Source: an uncultured Lachnospiraceae bacterium
GTDB taxonomy: Bacteria > Bacillota > Clostridia > Lachnospirales > Lachnospiraceae
Direction: 5' to 3'
DNA length: 64,000 nucleotides
Assembly: GCA_910585545.1 (NCBI GenBank)
Contig: CAJUFN010000012.1
Coordinates: 4,948-68,947 of the forward strand
Positions within the stretch are counted from its first letter, which is position 1; the number at the start of each line of letters is the position of its first letter. Position numbers and translations under genes: made by a program. Positions 34,138 to 43,270 of the stretch are shown here, piece by piece. The notes beneath the pieces were generated by a model that saw only the letters and a program-made list of their open reading frames with translations, was not told where the DNA came from and searched no databases.

Positions 34138-36036
34138 TTAACAAATTTCAGCGCCTGCCGGCATCTCTTTCTCCGGTGTCATCAAGGACAGATTCCCTTC
34201 TGCGTCTTCGGCACAAAGTATCATTCCTTCGGACATCAAGCCTGCTAATTTTGCTGGCTTTAAGTTCGTTACAACCATTACCTTTTTGCCTACCATCTCT
34301 TCCGGTTTATAGTGTGCTTTGATACCGGAAACAATCTGGCGCACCTGACTTCCTATTTTTACCTGTGAACAAAGTAATTTTTTCGATTTTTTCACTTCCT
34401 CACAGGCAATGATCTCTCCTACCTGGAACTGCAGCTTTGCAAAATCATCATATGTGATTTCCGGTTTTGCTTCGATATCGATCACATCTTCGTCTGCCGC
34501 AGCTTCTTCTTCCTGCGGATGAAGTTTTGCCACTTTTTCCAGAACTTCTTCTACATCAAGTCTTGCAAAAAGAATCTCCGGCTTTTCTGTTACATGACCT
34601 TCGCCGAGCTGTGCAAGTATCTTTGCAGATGTCTCCGGCATGAATGATTCCAAAAGCTTCGCCCCTTCGGAAATGCTCATGATCAAGTTGTACAGCGCCG
34701 TCTCAAGACGGTCTTTTTTCGCCTCATCTTTTGCAAGAATCCACGGAGTTGTCTCATCAATATATTTATTGCAGCGTTTAAACAAGTTGAAAATCTCTGT
34801 GATCGCATCGGCTACGCGAAGCTCTTCCATTTTCTTTTCCACGCATCCAGGCGTCTGTTCCACAACTGCTTTTAAATCTGCGTCTACTTCTTCAGCCACG
34901 CCCTTATCGGTCACTGTGCCTCCAAAATACTTATTCGTCATGGAAACAGTACGGTTCACGAGATTTCCAAGTGTGTTTGCGAGATCAGAATTCATACGCT
35001 CTACCATCAGTTCCCATGAAATCACACCGTCGTTATCAAACGGCATCTCATGAAGTACAAAATAACGCACTGCATCTACACCGAAAAACTGCACGAGTTC
35101 ATCTGCATATAACACATTCCCTTTGGATTTACTCATCTTTCCATCACCTTGAAGCAGCCACGGATGTCCAAAAATCTGTTTTGGCAGCGGCAGATCAAGT
35201 GCCATCAGGAAGATCGGCCAGTAAATCGTATGGAAACGAATGATATCTTTTCCGATCAGATGTAAATCCGCCGGCCAGTTTTTATGGAACTGTTCTTCGC
35301 TTTCACCGCCACAGTGATATCCGATTCCCGTGATATAGTTCGTAAGCGCATCCAGCCATACATATACAACATGTTTCGGATCAAAGTCTACCGGAATTCC
35401 CCATTTAAAAGAAGTCCTGGATACACACAGATCTTGCAGCCCCGGAAGGAGGAAGTTATTCATCATCTCATTTTTACGAGACACTGGCTGGATAAACTCC
35501 GGATGAGTATTGATATGTTCAATCAGCCTGTCTGCATATTTGCTCATTTTAAAGAAATAAGCTTCTTCTTTTGCCGGCTGTACTTCTCTGCCGCAGTCTG
35601 GACATTTGCCATCTACAAGCTGGGACTCCGTAAAGAACGACTCACATGGAGTACAGTACATTCCTTCATAATATCCCTTATAAATATCACCCTTCTCATA
35701 CAGCTTTTTAAAGATTTTCTGTACTTCCTTCTCATGGTAATCATCTGTTGTACGGATGAATTTATCATAAGAAGTATTCATCATATCCCAGATATCCTGA
35801 ATACAGCCCGCCACATTATCTACGAATTCTTTTGGCGTTGTTCCTGCTTCTTTTGCCTTTAACTCAATCTTTTGTCCATGTTCATCCGTTCCGGTCTGGA
35901 AAAACACCTCATATCCCTGACTTCTTTTATACCTTGCGATTGCATCCGCAAGTACGATCTCATATGTGTTTCCAATATGCGGTTTGCCTGATGTATAGGC
36001 AATTGCCGTCGTCATATAATATTTTTTGTTCTCCAT
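34138..36036 (-). CDS. metG: Methionyl-tRNA synthetase
   Basis: 632 aa from the ATG at 36036 (MENKKYYMTTAIAYTSGKPH) behind GAGGGAGAGGG; the frame extends upstream through the leader and is rejected. Class I motifs HIGN and KMSKSKG, zinc-site cysteines (YCTPCESFF...CPDCGREV), and a C-terminal tRNA-binding (EMAP/Trbp111) domain from ~530 (DFAKLQFQVGEIIACEEV). Charges methionine to tRNA-Met. The leader has a strong promoter and a terminator-like hairpin. Confidence 0.97.
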   Translation of the reverse strand: MENKKYYMTTAIAYTSGKPHIGNTYEIVLADAIARYKRSQGYEVFFQTGTDEHGQKIELKAKEAGTTPKEFVDNVAGCIQDIWDMMNTSYDKFIRTTDDYHEKEVQKIFKKLYEKGDIYKGYYEGMYCTPCESFFTESQLVDGKCPDCGREVQPAKEEAYFFKMSKYADRLIEHINTHPEFIQPVSRKNEMMNNFLLPGLQDLCVSRTSFKWGIPVDFDPKHVVYVWLDALTNYITGIGYHCGGESEEQFHKNWPADLHLIGKDIIRFHTIYWPIFLMALDLPLPKQIFGHPWLLQGDGKMSKSKGNVLYADELVQFFGVDAVRYFVLHEMPFDNDGVISWELMVERMNSDLANTLGNLVNRTVSMTNKYFGGTVTDKGVAEEVDADLKAVVEQTPGCVEKKMEELRVADAITEIFNLFKRCNKYIDETTPWILAKDEAKKDRLETALYNLIMSISEGAKLLESFMPETSAKILAQLGEGHVTEKPEILFARLDVEEVLEKVAKLHPQEEEAAADEDVIDIEAKPEITYDDFAKLQFQVGEIIACEEVKKSKKLLCSQVKIGSQVRQIVSGIKAHYKPEEMVGKKVMVVTNLKPAKLAGLMSEGMILCAEDAEGNLSLMTPEKEMPAGAEIC

Positions 36037-36060
36037 CGTTCCCTCTCCCTCGCTTCTTAT

Positions 36061-36088
36061 AAAAATAGAATCCCGCTGCCGAGATTCT
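36061..36088 (-). terminator. Terminator-like hairpin in the metG leader (candidate attenuator)
   Basis: Minus strand: AGAATCTCG GCAG CGGGATTCT, then ATTTTTAT. It lies about 25 nt downstream of the predicted transcription start and 25 nt before the metG start, and no other minus-strand gene lies upstream to need a terminator. Confidence 0.65.
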
Positions 36089-36118
36089 TTGCATATCAAT
36101 TTTCATAATCTGTTAAAA

Positions 36119-36147
36119 ATCGTATCACAGGGACTGATTTCTGTCAA
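36119..36147 (-). promoter_or_regulatory. Promoter of metG
   Basis: Minus strand: perfect TTGACA, 17-nt spacer, TACGAT. Predicted leader about 75 nt. Confidence 0.7.
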
Positions 36148-36304
36148 GGTCTTCCAATATTTCTGTGAAAACCTGGTAATTTTTTCCAATAAGAACTTTA
36201 TGCTAAACATTTAGTTATTAATGTCTGTTTTTGCTTCGACAAACCTACATATAATAGTCTTACGTGAATGACCAGCTTAAGCTGAACTGCTGTGAGGACT
36301 TAAC

Positions 36305-36649
36305 ATGAACTTAGAAAGAATTAATTATAAACTAATTGGACAGCGAATAAAAAAATATCGTATAAAAAAAAATATTACTCAGGAAAAATTTGCAGAGTGT
36401 CTGGATGTAACTGTAGGCTATATCAGCCAGATCGAACGCGGCATCTCAAAAGTGAATCTGGAGCGCCTTGCAGCTATCGCTGAATTCTTTGGCTGCTCTA
36501 TCATTGATCTGCTCGCAGATGCCTCTACATCTGATCCAACCTATTTGCAAAGTGAGATTTTTACTTTATACGAACAGTTAAACCTGTCTGAAAAAGCGAC
36601 ACTCGTATCATTGCTAAAAGCATACCTGGAGCACAAATCCTTTCATTAA
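36305..36649 (+). CDS. XRE-family helix-turn-helix regulator
   Basis: 114 aa. HTH_3 domain at ~13-67 (IGQRIKKYRIKKNITQEKFAECLDVTVGYISQIERGISKVNLERLAAIAEFFG), followed by a short helical tail (EIFTLYEQLNLSEKATLVSLLKAYL). Small repressor type; target unknown. A TATAAT lies at 36250-36255. A dyad AGCTTAAGCT about 30 bases before the start could be its operator, unproven. Single-gene unit ended by the terminator at 36648. Confidence 0.88.
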   Translation: MNLERINYKLIGQRIKKYRIKKNITQEKFAECLDVTVGYISQIERGISKVNLERLAAIAEFFGCSIIDLLADASTSDPTYLQSEIFTLYEQLNLSEKATLVSLLKAYLEHKSFH

Positions 36650-36683
36650 AACAGGCTGTTCCTGATAGAAACAGCTTGTTTTT
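36648..36683 (+). terminator. Terminator of the XRE gene
   Basis: AAACAGGCTGTT / AACAGCTTGTTTTT stem (one wobble) with T-run. Confidence 0.75.
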
Positions 36684-36763
36684 CTTCAGACAGTCCTTTT
36701 GCTATCATGGATAATCCCATACTTGCCCGCATAAACTATGTAAAAACATTTACGGAGTATATC

Positions 36764-38518
36764 ATGTCACATATTTCTTCTTTTTTTGTCAGACACCGCT
36801 TAAAAATCATTGCGGTTTCCCTGACACTATGTGCCATATCTGCACATCTCTTTCTTCAAAGTTCTTCCCCGGATGCAGCTTTTGAAGCCTTTACCGATAC
36901 ACTTTTTTCTCAGGAGGTCAGTTCTACAACAATCAACCTGCATTATACGCTTAAACATCCGGAAAACTACGATATCCAAAATATTCCCATCACCTACGGC
37001 TCATTTCCTACGAACAGTACTGCCGCCAGGGCTGCTTTAGAAAATTACCTTGCTGCCTTAAAAAAGATTCCTTATTATAAACTCTCATCCGAAAATAAAC
37101 TTACCTATGACATCCTAAAAGATTATCTAAACACCGCACGTTTGGGATGCTCTTACCTTCTTTACGATGAACCGTTAGGCCCTGTCACCGGCCTTCAGGC
37201 ACAACTTCCGGTACTTCTTTCAGAATATCAGTTTCACACACAGGAAGACATACATACCTACCTTCAATTACTAAAAACCACTCCCGATTATTTTCAGTCA
37301 CTCATTGATTTTGAACAGGCAAAATCCGATAACGGTCTTTTTATGGCGTCCTACACTGCCGATTCCGTAATAGAACAGTGCCGTTCCTTCCTGGATATGG
37401 GAAAGGATAATTACTTATTTTCCACCTTCCCCGAACGATTATCTTCGGTAAAACACCTTTCGGATGCCGAAAAACAGTCTTTCATAAAAGATAATGAAAA
37501 AATCGTAAACGATTTTGTATTCCCAGCCTATGAAAAACTCATTGATGTACTTACCTCCTTAAAAACTACTTCCAAAAACGAAGGCGGCATATGCGGTCTC
37601 CCTTCTGGTCAAAATTATTATGAATACATTGTACAAAGAGACGTTGGAACTGACCGAAATATCCGTGAGCTGGAAGAATTGACCTTAAAACAAATGCAAG
37701 CTGACCTTAACGCTATGCGCGCCGCACTTCCTGCCGGACAGACAAAAGAAGTTTCCGCTTCTTTAAATCCGGCAGCATACACCACATTAGAAGATACCGA
37801 TCCGTTGCACATACTTTCTGACCTGCAAAACAAGATCACGAATGTATTTCCTCAGTATCCTGATGTACAGATGAATATCAAATACGTTCCCAAACCAATG
37901 GAGGAACATTTAAGTCCTGCTTTTTATATGATCCCTGCCATTGACAACACCGATGAAAACACAATCTATATCAATCAGGGACAGACGATGGATGGTATTG
38001 AACTATACACGACACTGGCACACGAAGGATATCCCGGACATCTGTACCAGACAACTTATTTTCTGGATTGTGCCCCGGCTCCGATACGAAGCATCCTAGG
38101 CTACGGCGGATACACCGAGGGCTGGGCTACCTACGCCGAAATGATTTCCTTTTACTTTGCTCCTATTTCCAAACAAGAGGCTACTCTGACACAAAAAAAT
38201 AAATCCCTCATTCTTGGCATCTACGCGCTTGCCGATATGGGTATTCACTACGAAGGCTGGACATTTGAAGATACCTTCGCATTTTTTAGTAAATATGGCA
38301 TCGCCAACCAAAGTGTCGTACGAGAAATTTATGAACTCATCGTCAGCGACCCCGCCAATTATTTGAAATACTACATCGGATACCTGGAATTTCTGGAATT
38401 GAAAAAAGACGCGATGGAACAACAGGGAAAAAATTTTAGCCAGAAAAAATTTCATGAAGCGATTCTGAATGCGGGTCCATGTTCGTTCCCGACCTTAAGA
38501 AAATATGTACTAAAGTAA
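36764..38518 (+). CDS. DUF885 family membrane-anchored metallopeptidase-like protein
   Basis: 584 aa from the ATG at 36764 (MSHISSFFVRHRLKIIAVSL), with CGGAG six bases upstream; a frame 19 codons longer lacks a site. Signal anchor at ~12-32, then a large helical extracellular domain. Zinc-site signature THE/HExxH-like TLAHEGYPGHLYQ and the downstream GGYTEGWATYAEM Glu region are intact. DUF885 proteins are distant relatives of M32/M3-like peptidases. Activity and substrate are unknown; a surface peptidase is likely. Confidence 0.85.
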   Translation: MSHISSFFVRHRLKIIAVSLTLCAISAHLFLQSSSPDAAFEAFTDTLFSQEVSSTTINLHYTLKHPENYDIQNIPITYGSFPTNSTAARAALENYLAALKKIPYYKLSSENKLTYDILKDYLNTARLGCSYLLYDEPLGPVTGLQAQLPVLLSEYQFHTQEDIHTYLQLLKTTPDYFQSLIDFEQAKSDNGLFMASYTADSVIEQCRSFLDMGKDNYLFSTFPERLSSVKHLSDAEKQSFIKDNEKIVNDFVFPAYEKLIDVLTSLKTTSKNEGGICGLPSGQNYYEYIVQRDVGTDRNIRELEELTLKQMQADLNAMRAALPAGQTKEVSASLNPAAYTTLEDTDPLHILSDLQNKITNVFPQYPDVQMNIKYVPKPMEEHLSPAFYMIPAIDNTDENTIYINQGQTMDGIELYTTLAHEGYPGHLYQTTYFLDCAPAPIRSILGYGGYTEGWATYAEMISFYFAPISKQEATLTQKNKSLILGIYALADMGIHYEGWTFEDTFAFFSKYGIANQSVVREIYELIVSDPANYLKYYIGYLEFLELKKDAMEQQGKNFSQKKFHEAILNAGPCSFPTLRKYVLK

Positions 38519-38525
38519 AGAACAG

Positions 38526-38592
38526 AAACCCTCATATCTATTTGTATAAAGCTTATCGCTCCTTTTATTACAAATAGATATGAGGGTTTTTA
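38526..38592. terminator. Strong bidirectional terminator between DUF885 gene and spmB
   Basis: 21-bp perfect stem (AAACCCTCATATCTATTTGTA and complement) with a 22-nt loop and T-runs on the plus side. Confidence 0.85.
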
Positions 38593-39120
38593 TCACTGCA
38601 TAAATCCTGCCAGAACGACGCTCGCCGCAAGCCCCGCTGCTGTGGCAAATAGCGCACCTGGCAATGTAAATCTTGTCTTGGTTACCTTTGCTGTCATAAA
38701 ATACACGCTCATGGTATAAAAAATAGTCTCCGTACAAGACATCGAAATAGATGCAATCAAACCTATGTAAGAATCCGTTCCGAATTCTTTGAATAAATCC
38801 AGTAAAAGCCCTGTTGCCGCGGAAGAAGAAAACATTTTTACAACCGTAAGCGGTACCAACTCTCCCGGAAACCCTATAAGCCCTGTCACTTTTCCAATGC
38901 CTGATGATAAAAATTCCAGAAAGCCCGAGGCCCGAAGGATCCCCACCGCCACCATCAACCCTATCAATGTAGGCATAATCTTGATGACGGTAAGAAAACC
39001 GCTTCTCGCACCTTTAATAAACCGATCGTATACCGGAACCTTTTGCAAAAGTCCATACAACACGATTCCAAAAATCACGAACGGAACGATAAAGTCACTT
39101 AAAAACAGGAAAAAATGCAT
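38593..39120 (-). CDS. spmB: Spore maturation protein B
   Basis: 175 aa, multi-spanning membrane protein with a nucleoside-recognition (Gate) fold: FIVPFVIFGIVLYGLL, VPVYDRFIKGARSGFLTVIKIMP, GFPGELVPLTVVKMFSSSAATGLLLD, SMSCTETIFYTMSVYF. SpmA/SpmB drive spore core dehydration in Bacillus and Clostridium. It follows spmA with a 53-bp gap. Confidence 0.94.
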   Translation of the reverse strand: MHFFLFLSDFIVPFVIFGIVLYGLLQKVPVYDRFIKGARSGFLTVIKIMPTLIGLMVAVGILRASGFLEFLSSGIGKVTGLIGFPGELVPLTVVKMFSSSAATGLLLDLFKEFGTDSYIGLIASISMSCTETIFYTMSVYFMTAKVTKTRFTLPGALFATAAGLAASVVLAGFMQ

Positions 39121-39173
39121 AACATCATCCTTTTATTTAAACATCAATACATTTTATGTATACCCGATTATTT

Positions 39174-39791
39174 TTATGAGCCCTGTTTTCCTTCTGCCAT
39201 CTTGCAGAACACAATTCCCGCCAACGTACTGACCATAGTCGCCAATATTCCAGCCCCTACGATACCTGCCGGATTCACGCTCCCATACTGGCTCCTGAAT
39301 GCAATCACATTCACTGGGATCAGCTGCAAAGATGAAATGTTCAGCACTAAAAATGTGCACATCTCATTACTGGCAATCCCTCTCTTTCTTACAATCCCCG
39401 GTAATCTCCCTCTCCTTCTGTCCTCTTCAATCTTTTCCAGTTCCTCCATCGCCTTTAGCCCGGCAGGCGTAGCTGCCCAGCCAAGCCCAAGAATATTGGC
39501 AATCGTATTGGTTGTGATATATTTCTCCGCCGGATGATCCTTTGGCACCCCCGGAAACATCCATTTAATAAACGGCCGCATCCATCTGCTCGCCGCCTGG
39601 ATAATCCCCGCACATTCCGCGATCTCCATAAGTCCCACCCATAACGACATCACTCCAACCATCGTAATACACAGCGTAACCGCCTCTTTCGCAGAATCCA
39701 GTGCCGCGTTGGTAATCTCCGGCATCTTTCCGGTAAATGCCCCAAACATCACACCGACAATAATCATTCCTGCCCATAATTTATTCAGCAT
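39174..39791 (-). CDS. spmA: Spore maturation protein A
   Basis: 205 aa membrane protein, Gate-domain family. Seen: LWAGMIIVGVMFGAFTGKMPEITNAAL, GVMSLWVGLMEIAECAGII, NTIANILGLGWAATPAGLKAMEEL, FLVLNISSLQLIPVNVIAFRSQYGS. Partner of SpmB. GGAG site seven bases before the start. Confidence 0.94.
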   Translation of the reverse strand: MLNKLWAGMIIVGVMFGAFTGKMPEITNAALDSAKEAVTLCITMVGVMSLWVGLMEIAECAGIIQAASRWMRPFIKWMFPGVPKDHPAEKYITTNTIANILGLGWAATPAGLKAMEELEKIEEDRRRGRLPGIVRKRGIASNEMCTFLVLNISSLQLIPVNVIAFRSQYGSVNPAGIVGAGILATMVSTLAGIVFCKMAEGKQGS

Positions 39792-39812
39792 CCTTATTCT
39801 CCTGCTTACATT

Positions 39813-41000
39813 TTATAGATCTATCGAAATATTTTGTTTTTTGATTCTATGCTTTTTCGCATATCCAGTCAACATCAATGTCAACGCACCGTCTCCTGTT
39901 ACGTTACATGCGGTGCCAAAACTATCCTGGATCGCAAAGATTGCAAGCATCAGGCCTGTTCCGTCATCGCCAAATCCAATCACACTTATGATAAGACCTA
40001 AGGAAGCCATAACTGTTCCTCCAGGTACGCCCGGCGCTCCGATTGCGAACACCGCGAGCAGCACGCAAAAAAGAATCATCGTTCCCAAACTTGGCAGTTC
40101 ATTATAAAGCACTTTCGATACGATCATCACAAAGAATACTTCTGTCAGTACGGAGCCGCAAAGATGGATATTTGCAAACAACGGGATTCCAAAGTCTACC
40201 ATGTCATCACGTAGTACTTTTGATTTCTTCGCCCCGCGAAGCGCTACTGCCAGCGTTGCTGCTGAAGACATTGTTCCGACAGCCGTAATGTAAGCCGGCC
40301 CATAGTGTTTTAATACTTCCATCGGATTCTCTCCGGAATAGATTCCGGCAACCCCATAAAGAACTGCAAGCCAGATATAATGCCCAATCATAACAATAAC
40401 AACGGCAATCAAAAATATCGGTAACTGCTTCGTAATGGTTCCGTCATAAGATAAACACGTAAATGTAAAACAGATAAATACCGGAAGGATCGGAATGATA
40501 ATCTTGGATACAAGATCCAATACAATCTTCTGAAACTCATCCAGAATCGTAACAATTGTCTTTGCTTTCGTCCAAACCGCTGCAAGACCAATCATGACAG
40601 AAAACGCAAGTGCGCTCATTACAGGCATAATTTGAGGAATCTCCAGTCCGAAAATATCCTTTGGCAGTTCGTTAAGCTCCACACTTGATGCGACAGACAG
40701 ATTTGGAATAATCGCATATCCGGCACCCATAGAAAGGAGGGCTGCCAGCACAGAAGATACATATGCAATTGCGATTGCAACTCCAAGCATCTTAGATGCA
40801 TTATTCCCAAGCTTTGTAATAGAGGGCGCAATAAACCCAATTACGATCAATGGTACGATAAAGTTAATAATCTGCCCTAAAATATTTTTGAGTGAAACGA
40901 TCACACCCATAGCCGACACAGGCAATAACTGCCCCAACACGATACCGATCACAATGCCGATCAAAAGCTTTGCCGGTAAACTTGTTAAAATTTTTTTCAT
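39813..41000 (-). CDS. Dicarboxylate/amino acid:cation symporter (DAACS family)
   Basis: 395 aa with the 8-helix/2-hairpin SDF fold. Seen: GIVIGIVLGQLLP, IINFIVPLIVIGFIAPSI, the serine-rich hairpin TAVGTMSSAATLAVAL, and late motif GAPGVPGGTVMASLG...TGLMLAIFAIQDSFGTACNVTGDGAL. It takes up Ser/Thr, glutamate or C4-dicarboxylates with Na+ or H+; SstT-like length, but substrate not determined. 21 bp upstream of spmA. Confidence 0.9.
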   Translation of the reverse strand: MKKILTSLPAKLLIGIVIGIVLGQLLPVSAMGVIVSLKNILGQIINFIVPLIVIGFIAPSITKLGNNASKMLGVAIAIAYVSSVLAALLSMGAGYAIIPNLSVASSVELNELPKDIFGLEIPQIMPVMSALAFSVMIGLAAVWTKAKTIVTILDEFQKIVLDLVSKIIIPILPVFICFTFTCLSYDGTITKQLPIFLIAVVIVMIGHYIWLAVLYGVAGIYSGENPMEVLKHYGPAYITAVGTMSSAATLAVALRGAKKSKVLRDDMVDFGIPLFANIHLCGSVLTEVFFVMIVSKVLYNELPSLGTMILFCVLLAVFAIGAPGVPGGTVMASLGLIISVIGFGDDGTGLMLAIFAIQDSFGTACNVTGDGALTLMLTGYAKKHRIKKQNISIDL

Positions 41001-41134
41001 AGTCTCTCTCCTTGAATTCTATTCCCCGATCATATTTTACCGAGCTGTTACACATTATATGCAATTCGTCTGTCCATTGTTTCCTTTTTAAGAACAAATG
41101 ATGCATCTTTAACCTATTAGATAAAGATTTTCAG

Positions 41135-41165
41135 AAAAAAAGCATCGGATAACCGACGCCTTTTT
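41135..41165 (-). terminator. Terminator of msmK
   Basis: Minus strand: GGCGTCGG TTAT CCGATGCT then TTTTTT. Confidence 0.8.
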
Positions 41166-41182
41166 CCTGAGTAATATTAAGA

Positions 41183-42295
41183 CTAGTTTGTAATAGCTAG
41201 TTCTGTCTCTTTATCAAATACATGAATCTTGTTCGCATCTAAAGCAAATTTCACTGTATCGCCTGTTCTTGCTGTTGTTCTAGGCTCAACTCTTGCTGTC
41301 ATGCTTGCTCCTGCATAATCAAAGTATAAGAATACTTCTGCACCTAACATCTCGTATACTCGAATCTTTGCTTCAATAACTGTGTTTGGTGAAGCTGCCA
41401 GGAATTCTGGCTCATCATGTACATCTTCTGGACGGATACCAAGTACAACAGTTTTTCCATTGTAACCGCCAGCGATCAACTTCTTCGCTTTTGCTTCAGA
41501 AAGTTCAATTTTATGTTTTCCAAGGTTCAATGTAACTTTGTCGCCTTTGATCTCACATACAGCATCAGCAAAGTTCATCTGAGGAGAACCGATGAATCCT
41601 GCTACGAACAAGTTACATGGTGTATCATATAATACCTGCGGTGTATCTACCTGCTGAACAATACCGGCACTCATAACTACGATTCTTGTTCCAAGTGTCA
41701 TAGCCTCTGTCTGGTCATGTGTTACATAGATAATCGTTGTACCTAATCTCTGGTGCAGCTTAGAAATCTCGATACGCATCTGACCACGAAGCTTTGCATC
41801 AAGGTTTGATAAAGGCTCATCCATAAGGAATACCTTAGGATTACGAACGATCGCACGACCCATAGCAACACGCTGTCTTTGTCCACCGGACAAAGCTTTT
41901 GGTTTACGGTCTAATAAAGCTTCCAAGTCAAGGATTCTTGCTGCTTCGCGAACCATTTTGTCAATCTCGTCTTTTGGTAATTTTCTTAATTTAAGACCAA
42001 ACGCCATGTTATCATATACTGTCATATGCGGATACAAAGCGTAGTTCTGGAATACCATCGCGATATCTCTGTCTTTTGGTTCTACGTCATTTACTATTTT
42101 ATCACCGATCCTTAATTCACCTGATGTGATATCCTCAAGTCCTGCAACCATACGAAGTGTGGTAGATTTACCACATCCTGAAGGTCCTACGAAGATGATA
42201 AATTCTTTATCTGCAATCTCAAGATTAAAATCTTTTACCGCTACATATCCGTTTGGATATGTTTTATTGATATGTTTTAAAGATAAACTTGCCAT
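41183..42295 (-). CDS. msmK: Sugar ABC transporter ATP-binding protein (MsmK/UgpC type)
   Basis: 370 aa. Walker A GPSGCGKST, Q-loop, signature LSGGQRQRVAMGRAI, Walker B VFLMDEPLSNLDA, H-loop THD, plus a C-terminal regulatory TOBE/OB domain (~240-370). Such ATPases power several oligosaccharide importers at once. No permease or binding-protein gene is beside it, so it is an orphan, presumably shared. AGGAGG site at eight bases. Monocistronic with its own terminator. Confidence 0.93.
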   Translation of the reverse strand: MASLSLKHINKTYPNGYVAVKDFNLEIADKEFIIFVGPSGCGKSTTLRMVAGLEDITSGELRIGDKIVNDVEPKDRDIAMVFQNYALYPHMTVYDNMAFGLKLRKLPKDEIDKMVREAARILDLEALLDRKPKALSGGQRQRVAMGRAIVRNPKVFLMDEPLSNLDAKLRGQMRIEISKLHQRLGTTIIYVTHDQTEAMTLGTRIVVMSAGIVQQVDTPQVLYDTPCNLFVAGFIGSPQMNFADAVCEIKGDKVTLNLGKHKIELSEAKAKKLIAGGYNGKTVVLGIRPEDVHDEPEFLAASPNTVIEAKIRVYEMLGAEVFLYFDYAGASMTARVEPRTTARTGDTVKFALDANKIHVFDKETELAITN

Positions 42296-42334
42296 ATTTC
42301 ATTTCCTCCTAAAAGTTTGTTCGTTTTATCCACT

Positions 42335-42362
42335 GGTATAAGTATAAATATAATCACCGCAA
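42335..42362 (-). promoter_or_regulatory. Putative promoter of msmK
   Basis: Minus strand: TTGCGG, 16 nt, TATACC; imperfect but well placed ~40 bp before the start. Confidence 0.35.
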
Positions 42363-42421
42363 AAAGCCAGAATCGAAGTGCACAAAGTTTTCATCCTTTT
42401 CTATACAAGGTGACGAAGCTT

Positions 42422-43270
42422 TTATCTTTCTTTTGTCAAAAGTGCCTGATACACTTCTCTTTTCCCGATTCCACGGTCTTTTGCCACTAACTTCATTGCC
42501 TCTTTTTTCTCATGCCCCTGCCTAAGATAAATATCCATATGCTCCTCCACGGACATCTCCTGCCACGCTTCCTGCGCCTCCTTTTTCATCTCCTGTCGAT
42601 TCCGTCCTTCTATTATAAGCACGCATTCCCCTTTCGCCTCATTTGCTTCATAGTATTCTGCTGCCGCTTCTAATGTTGTCGCAAATGCAGTTTCATGCTT
42701 TTTCGTAAGCTCACGGCATACCGTAACCTTCCTGTCCCCGAGAACTCCCCAAAGCTCTTTTAATGTTTTTAAGAGGCGATGCGGTGCTTCATAGATAATC
42801 ATCGTACGCGTCTCACTTTTAAGTTCTTCCAGAATTTCCTGACGCTCTTTTTTATCCGACGGCAAGAATGCCTCAAATGCAAACCTTCTCGTAGAAAGTC
42901 CAGACAAAGTCAGTGCTGTAATACATGCCGCGGCGCCTGGAAGCGATGTGACCGTAATACCTGCTTCGTAACACATCTTTACAAGTTCTTCGCCGGGATC
43001 AGATATCCCGGGTGTTCCGGCATCTGTGATCAGCGCAATATTTTGTCCTTCCAAGAGCTTTTCTACCAGTTTCTTTCCTTTTTCTATTTTGTTATATTCA
43101 TGATAACTCGTCATCGCTGTCTTAATCTCAAAATGATTCAAAAGCTTGATACTGTTTCTCGTATCTTCTGCCGCAATCAAATCAACCTCTTTTAAGATAC
43201 GAATCACCCGAAATGTCATATCCTCCAGATTTCCTATCGGTGTTGCACATAAATACAATGTTCCAGACAT
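42422..43270 (-). CDS. rsmI: 16S rRNA (cytidine-1402-2'-O)-methyltransferase
   Basis: 282 aa, tetrapyrrole-methylase fold. Seen: MSGTLYLCATPIGNLEDMT, LIAAEDTRNSIKLLNHF, ALITDAGTPGISDPGEELV, VTSLPGAAACITALTLSGL. Adds the 2'-O-methyl group at C1402 near the ribosomal P site. Last gene of the holB operon; starts directly after trmN6. Confidence 0.95.
   Translation of the reverse strand: MSGTLYLCATPIGNLEDMTFRVIRILKEVDLIAAEDTRNSIKLLNHFEIKTAMTSYHEYNKIEKGKKLVEKLLEGQNIALITDAGTPGISDPGEELVKMCYEAGITVTSLPGAAACITALTLSGLSTRRFAFEAFLPSDKKERQEILEELKSETRTMIIYEAPHRLLKTLKELWGVLGDRKVTVCRELTKKHETAFATTLEAAAEYYEANEAKGECVLIIEGRNRQEMKKEAQEAWQEMSVEEHMDIYLRQGHEKKEAMKLVAKDRGIGKREVYQALLTKER

Noticed and set aside
36036..36147. 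T-box or SAM riboswitch before metG
   Set aside because: The leader is only ~75 nt and lacks a T-box core sequence or S-box architecture; only a simple hairpin is present.
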